Source: Trichaptum fuscoviolaceum
Taxonomy: Eukaryota; Basidiomycota; Agaricomycetes; Hymenochaetales; Trichaptaceae
NCBI GenBank assembly: GCA_910574455.1
Contig: CAJSYZ010000002.1
Span: 831,671-895,670 of the forward strand
Reading direction: 5' to 3'
DNA length: 64,000 nucleotides
Shown: piece after piece, positions 59,960 through 64,000 of the stretch
Layout of the letters: each line of letters opens with the position of its first letter
How positions within the stretch are numbered: the first letter of the stretch is position 1
Notes under the pieces: generated by a model
Database searches by the model: none
The model's input: the letters and a program-made list of their open reading frames with translations, nothing else
Told to the model about the DNA's origin: nothing
Program-made: the position numbers and the translations under genes

Positions 59960-61691
59960 TCAGAGACCGACAGGATAGTCGAGATCAAGTTCTTCAGCAA
60001 GATTCTTGTTATAAGCCTTTATTGCTTTTTCATCGTAAGAAGTGGGATACGAGAGTAATTCTTCGATTAGTTGCAGTTGGCGGCAATGAGCTGGCATAGA
60101 GTCAACGGGATCGAGGATGCTTGAAGGTAAGTTTTCTACGAAGTTCCAAAAAGGTAAGCCAGATAGTTCCATACTGTCATAAGATGAGAAATTGACATGA
60201 GCATCGAAGGGGAGAGGATTGTCGGTCATTTTGTCAGCTAGTAGAGGATTCATAGCACAAGCGCCATAGAGAGGAGACAGAACTCCAGGATCGAAAGCTA
60301 ACGTATAGAGCAGTTTAGCTTGGGAATTAGGCCATTCCTCTGCATTTCTACGACCTGCAGCAAGTGTATGAGAGGCGCAACATATGAGCCAATTTATCGG
60401 CGTAAGCTTAGCAAGGTGATAACTACGTACCCTCAGTGAGATCGGGCTTGCAAAGAGCGCAGTGGCGATACGGAAAACATTCCATTTGAAGCTGAAGATT
60501 ACCTGGGCAGATATGATGCTCTGCTATGCGACTATATGCTAGGTCGCGTAAGTCCATGGGTGGATTTCGAAGGGCATCAGCCTCGGATGCAAGAATGAGT
60601 AAATCTTCTGAGGCCCAACAACTCTGCTCTTGGATTTGACGTTGCGGAAATAAATCTTTATTGATTAGACATGAGCTCGGTGTATTCGTTCCGAGCAAAC
60701 AAAAAAAAAACTAACCAATGTTCGGTGAGCGAGATGCAGTTATTTCCGAGTTGGGATTTTTTTTCGGCTGAGTATAGAAAGACATATCATGCGCTTGAGA
60801 AGAGGAGTCCAAAGATGACAGTAGCCCCGATGGCGGAACACTCTTTTCAATAAAAAGCGTTGGGATTGGGAACACAGGTAAATGCAGAGAGGCGAAGACA
60901 GGCGAAGAGGATCGAGGCGAAGACAGGCCGAATGAGAGAGAGGGAGTTGAAGGCGGTGAATGGGATCCCAGAAGAACAGGTTCGTTCGGGGTCGAACGAG
61001 GCTCAAGTGGCTGGCGTGCACTTGTCGTGACCAGGGTCTCTGAAGGGGCGTTGTTGATTGTTGCACTCTCTTGCTCGTCCTCCGTCTTTGCTACGTTCTC
61101 CTTGTTTTCAGTATATGGAGCGTTGACATCCAGACTGTAGGTGCCTTCACATGATTGCCCAGCCTGCATTGCCTTCCTTTTCCTGTTGGAGAACCATTGC
61201 CCCACACGTTCCGGCTGGACACCCCTCGCATGAGCCCATTCTCGACGTGAGTCTGCGGTAGGCACACGATTGTCTTTCTCCCATATTACGTAAAGCTCCT
61301 TTAAGATATCTGGTATGCTCTTCAGCCGCCTTAGCTTGACATCAGGCCTACTGGATGTCACTTTCTGCTTGGACCTGGCGGTCGGGCGAATGGCGACGCT
61401 CTTGCTCTCCTCCTTGACTGTGCAGTCCTTGCTCATCTTCGAAGGACCAGTGGAGGTCTTAGCTCTGGCGGTCCTTGCTTGTTTCTGCGCTGGAGCTCCT
61501 GTGGATAGTACACTTCCGCCAGCCTTCTCACAGGTCCGTACTATCAAAGTATCCATTTCTTCTCCAGATTCCAAGTCCTCCAGCTTGATTCTTCTGGCCT
61601 CCCGCATGATTTCCTGCTTCTCAACATCAGTAGAGAAGGTAACCTTTTTCCGAGGTTTCTGTTCACGTTTTCCATGGCTGGCTTTAGGCAT
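59960..61691 (-). CDS. Homeodomain transcription factor
   Basis: 531-aa nuclear regulator. Exons: 61691-60716, 60655-60431, 60354-59960. The N-terminus is basic (GKREQKPRKKVTFS). The homeodomain covers about residues 118-175, ending in RVGQWFSNRKRKAM with the helix-3 invariants Trp166, Phe167, Asn169 and Arg170. The spacing matches a typical 60-residue homeodomain. The region after it is rich in Ser, Pro and Thr (SLSFGLSSPRSSSP). The C-terminal part holds ASEDLLILASEADALRN and a CxLC pair (HCALCKP). It does not resemble the HD1 or HD2 mating-type proteins in the homeodomain core, and none of the usual A-locus neighbours is present, so I infer a general homeodomain regulator. The first exon donor is followed by a T-rich intron (GTTAGT then T run). 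Confidence 0.85.
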
Positions 61692-61995
61692 TAGACAAGG
61701 AAGGAGAAGGTAAAGAGCAAAGATGTTGACGCTTGAAAGTCCGTACTACGCGACGCGTTATATGCGCACAAACATTCTCACGGTTACTACTACTACTATT
61801 CCGAGTCTTCGAGTTTGGATTTGAAACTCCGATTCCGTGAATATTTTAGTGCTACAAAACATGCAGATTGAAGAAAGCCTTCCCTAACAAACTGACAGAA
61901 AACATTGCGAAATGCGAAAGAGAAATGTATATAATTTACATGTGAATGGATCGCAAATGTTAGTCGTGGGGGCAAAACAAACTCGGTGAAGGGTG
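61692..61995. other. Promoter region of homeodomain gene
   Basis: 304 bases between the DUF6533 stop and the homeodomain ATG, both on the minus strand. It must contain the terminator of one and the promoter of the other; no clear TATA box was seen. Confidence 0.4.
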
Positions 61996-63884
61996 TTAAA
62001 CGGAAGACAAGATTTCTCTGCGCCTTTCCGGGGGAATTTCAATATCTCCTTTCGTTACTCTTACGTCGAGCTCATAGTACTCTGGGATCGGTGAGTGAAC
62101 ATTCCGCACTGGCACAGGGTCACTTTCCGTTGTGGTGGAGAAGCCCGCGCTTGGCCGAGGGACCCGCTTCATGTCTGGTGGTGGCCAGGGCTGTTGAGCA
62201 CTGTAATCTGAAGCGCCGAAACTCCGGAGAGAAATGGTCAGCCTGTTCACTACCGAGCATGCCAAACTGAAAGACGTCAGATATGTATAAAGCGATGATA
62301 CCGTAAAGTCACAAACAAGATAGTTGGGCTAGGATAGGATGAGTTATAGATCAGTACAAAGTGAATAAAAAGAGGACAAAATTGCAGTACCTTGCCATGG
62401 AATATTTGAGACCGTCCTATACATGATGAGTAGGGTCAGCATAAAGCATACAGATTTGATTCCAATTACTTACGGGCGCGAACAGGATCATCATTGCCCA
62501 AGCAAAATTGGACGAGAATAATACACTGAAAGTATATTCAACAGATGGTCAAAATGAAGACGATGTCCATGCCACACCTATAATACACCATGCCATGGGA
62601 CACGATAAGTGTTTTCACATTGCTTCGACCAACTCTTGCGGATGTCACAGTTTTATACCAGATTAGGAGGAACACTCCGGTGTCAAATATTGTTTGCATG
62701 AACTGAAACGTAGCTGAACGGAGGTTGCCTCTGTTATACTCTGAGATCAGACGTCGGCCCCGGAAGGACTGGAGGCGGTGACGTACAATTTATCTGCTGT
62801 CTGATCAATGCAGACTGTCGACAAATGGGGTTAAAGTCTTGAAACACTATGGCTAGTGTTATGACTGCACTTACTATGAAATGTCTCAATGCCCTGAACG
62901 GCCTGCGGAATACGGAGAGCTGAGACCGATTTTAGTGATCTCAGTGGATACCCATAGACTGGTCGACTAACGGTGTCCTCCTGGTGTAGCGTATATCCAC
63001 AGCGCAACGCCTAGCTCGGCCGACAGGTAGATGGTGAGTATTACTGCGACAATCTTATTCCGTTCGTAGAGTGCGTATACTCTGAAAGCCTTTTGAGTAC
63101 ACGTAACCTTTAAGAGTGATCCTCTGGCTCACCTCAAAGCGATGACCATGTCAGGGGAGAACGTAAGAATAATACCCCCGGCGAAGGGGAGAAATGCTGC
63201 GAAGTGTACGCATCTAACCCGCGAAGGTCAACAACCGCACATCTTAACTGACGATAAGAACGCAAAACACACATCTATCGACAAGCTTAACGAACATGTA
63301 GAGGGAATGGATAACATGACGTACTTGTGCATTAAATATCGGGGATATAATAGCTGTTTCTCGAACTTGCATCAGCCCCTTAGCACAAACTAGGAATGGT
63401 CTGCCGCATCTACCTGTGACCATGATAGTCGTGACACAGAATGCATAGTACCGATTCTGCGGTGTTTGTAAATGAAAGTAAAGGAATTCCAGGCAAGAAA
63501 GTACGTACGATAAAGAATAGATATGTTACAAGCGTCCACCGTTTCTTCCAGATGTATTCAATCTTTAAGCCATTGGTGACATACAGTCAGCTGCACATCA
63601 GACTCGGGTGGAGATTAGATTACCTCCTCTGGTATCGTAAGGATATGGTCGTAAACGAGAAGTGTGAATATGCAAATTGCTGCATACTATGAATACCTAA
63701 GATGAACAACTGATTCATCGTAAGCCAATGGCACTTTACCTTCGTTCCCAAACTACAGACGTATCAAGGAATCAAGCATCAGCTTCGGAAAGCTTATGAA
63801 CATAAGTAGATATCCTTACATCTCAGGACCCATTGTCTCTAGCATAGGAAGAAGAGCTTCATCTTCCACAGTGCTGTTGGCCAT
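61996..63884 (-). CDS. DUF6533-family multi-pass membrane protein
   Basis: 328-aa protein of a family strongly expanded in mushrooms, with a seven-helix-like layout and unknown role. 13 short exons, all phases fitting: 63884-63820, 63752-63740 (13 bases), 63686-63624, 63562-63509, 63456-63414, 63196-63133, 63081-62972, 62919-62875, 62814-62787, 62730-62578, 62525-62474, 62416-62391, 62266-61996. The DUF6533 signature near the N-terminus reads LLVYDHILTIPEE, YIWKKRWTLVTYLFF and NRYYAF. Next come helices around MVIALRVYALYERNKIV, a loop with a conserved Cys (ICIDQTADKL), FDTGVFLLIWYKTV, and a final LACSVVNRLTISLR followed by a polar cytoplasmic tail. The ATG at 63884 is preceded by a CT-rich leader, supporting this start. 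Confidence 0.85.
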
Positions 63885-64000
63885 ATCCAGTCCTCGCCGG
63901 CGTTTGAGGCGTTGAGGATAGGTGACCGGAGAAGGAAAATGAGGTTGAGAAGTGGGACTAGACTTGAGGGGCTTCCCCAGTACGCGAGCAGCTTGACTAT
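63885..64000. promoter_or_regulatory. CT-rich leader/promoter of DUF6533 gene
   Basis: On the minus strand this stretch is pyrimidine-rich (TTCTCAACCTCATTTTCC) directly ahead of the DUF6533 ATG, the usual pattern at fungal transcription starts. The window ends here. Confidence 0.4.

Noticed and set aside
59960..61691. Homeodomain gene as part of the A mating-type locus
   Set aside because: The homeodomain core does not look like HD1 or HD2 proteins, there is no divergent partner homeodomain gene, and the usual neighbours (mitochondrial intermediate peptidase, beta-flanking gene) are absent.

Overview
This is a eukaryotic nuclear window that reads as a mushroom-forming basidiomycete (Agaricomycetes). 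Genes are packed on both strands and cut by many introns of about 45-110 bases with GT...AG ends. Family content agrees: a FunK1-type fungal kinase, a DUF6533 seven-helix-like membrane protein, a DUF7587-like protein, a zf-4CXXC_R1 protein, and fungal PhoD, GH31 and PL14-like secreted enzymes. Every gene model was spliced by hand by matching reading phase across introns, without transcript data. Lengths dividing exactly by three served as an internal check.

Layout. 1-27 kb is gene-rich: FunK1 kinase (cut by the left edge), aldehyde dehydrogenase, a TauD-like dioxygenase, a double zf-4CXXC_R1 protein divergent from LSM6, a secreted PL14-like lyase, a DUF7587-like protein, a PhoD-type phosphatase, a short-form tRNase Z and a GH31 alpha-glucosidase. 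27-39 kb is gene-poor. At 39-44 kb lies an HMG-box transcription factor behind a very long pyrimidine-rich leader. 44-48 kb is again gene-poor. 48-64 kb holds a peroxisomal-type 2,4-dienoyl-CoA reductase, a large Rtt107/Brc1-like BRCT protein, a FAR-17a/AIG1-like membrane protein, a homeodomain protein and a DUF6533 protein, the last four all on the minus strand.

The genes do not form an obvious pathway or secondary-metabolite cluster. Housekeeping genes (LSM6, tRNase Z, Rtt107, ALDH) are mixed with secreted degradative enzymes (GH31, PL14-like, PhoD) and regulators (HMG, homeodomain, zf-4CXXC_R1). I found no tRNA, rRNA, CRISPR array or intact transposon.

Most notable: (i) the PhoD-type gene lacks one base exactly at its 12-base exon encoding the DDHE motif; (ii) the zf-4CXXC_R1 protein has two copies of the finger, each split by an intron at the same codon and phase, one of them apparently a GC-AG intron; (iii) the HMG-box gene has a leader of up to about 2 kb with C17 and C24 runs; (iv) a cluster of perfect hairpins lies at 2.0-2.12 kb; (v) a 12-kb gene desert lies between GH31 and the HMG gene. 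No clearly new multi-gene system was recognised.
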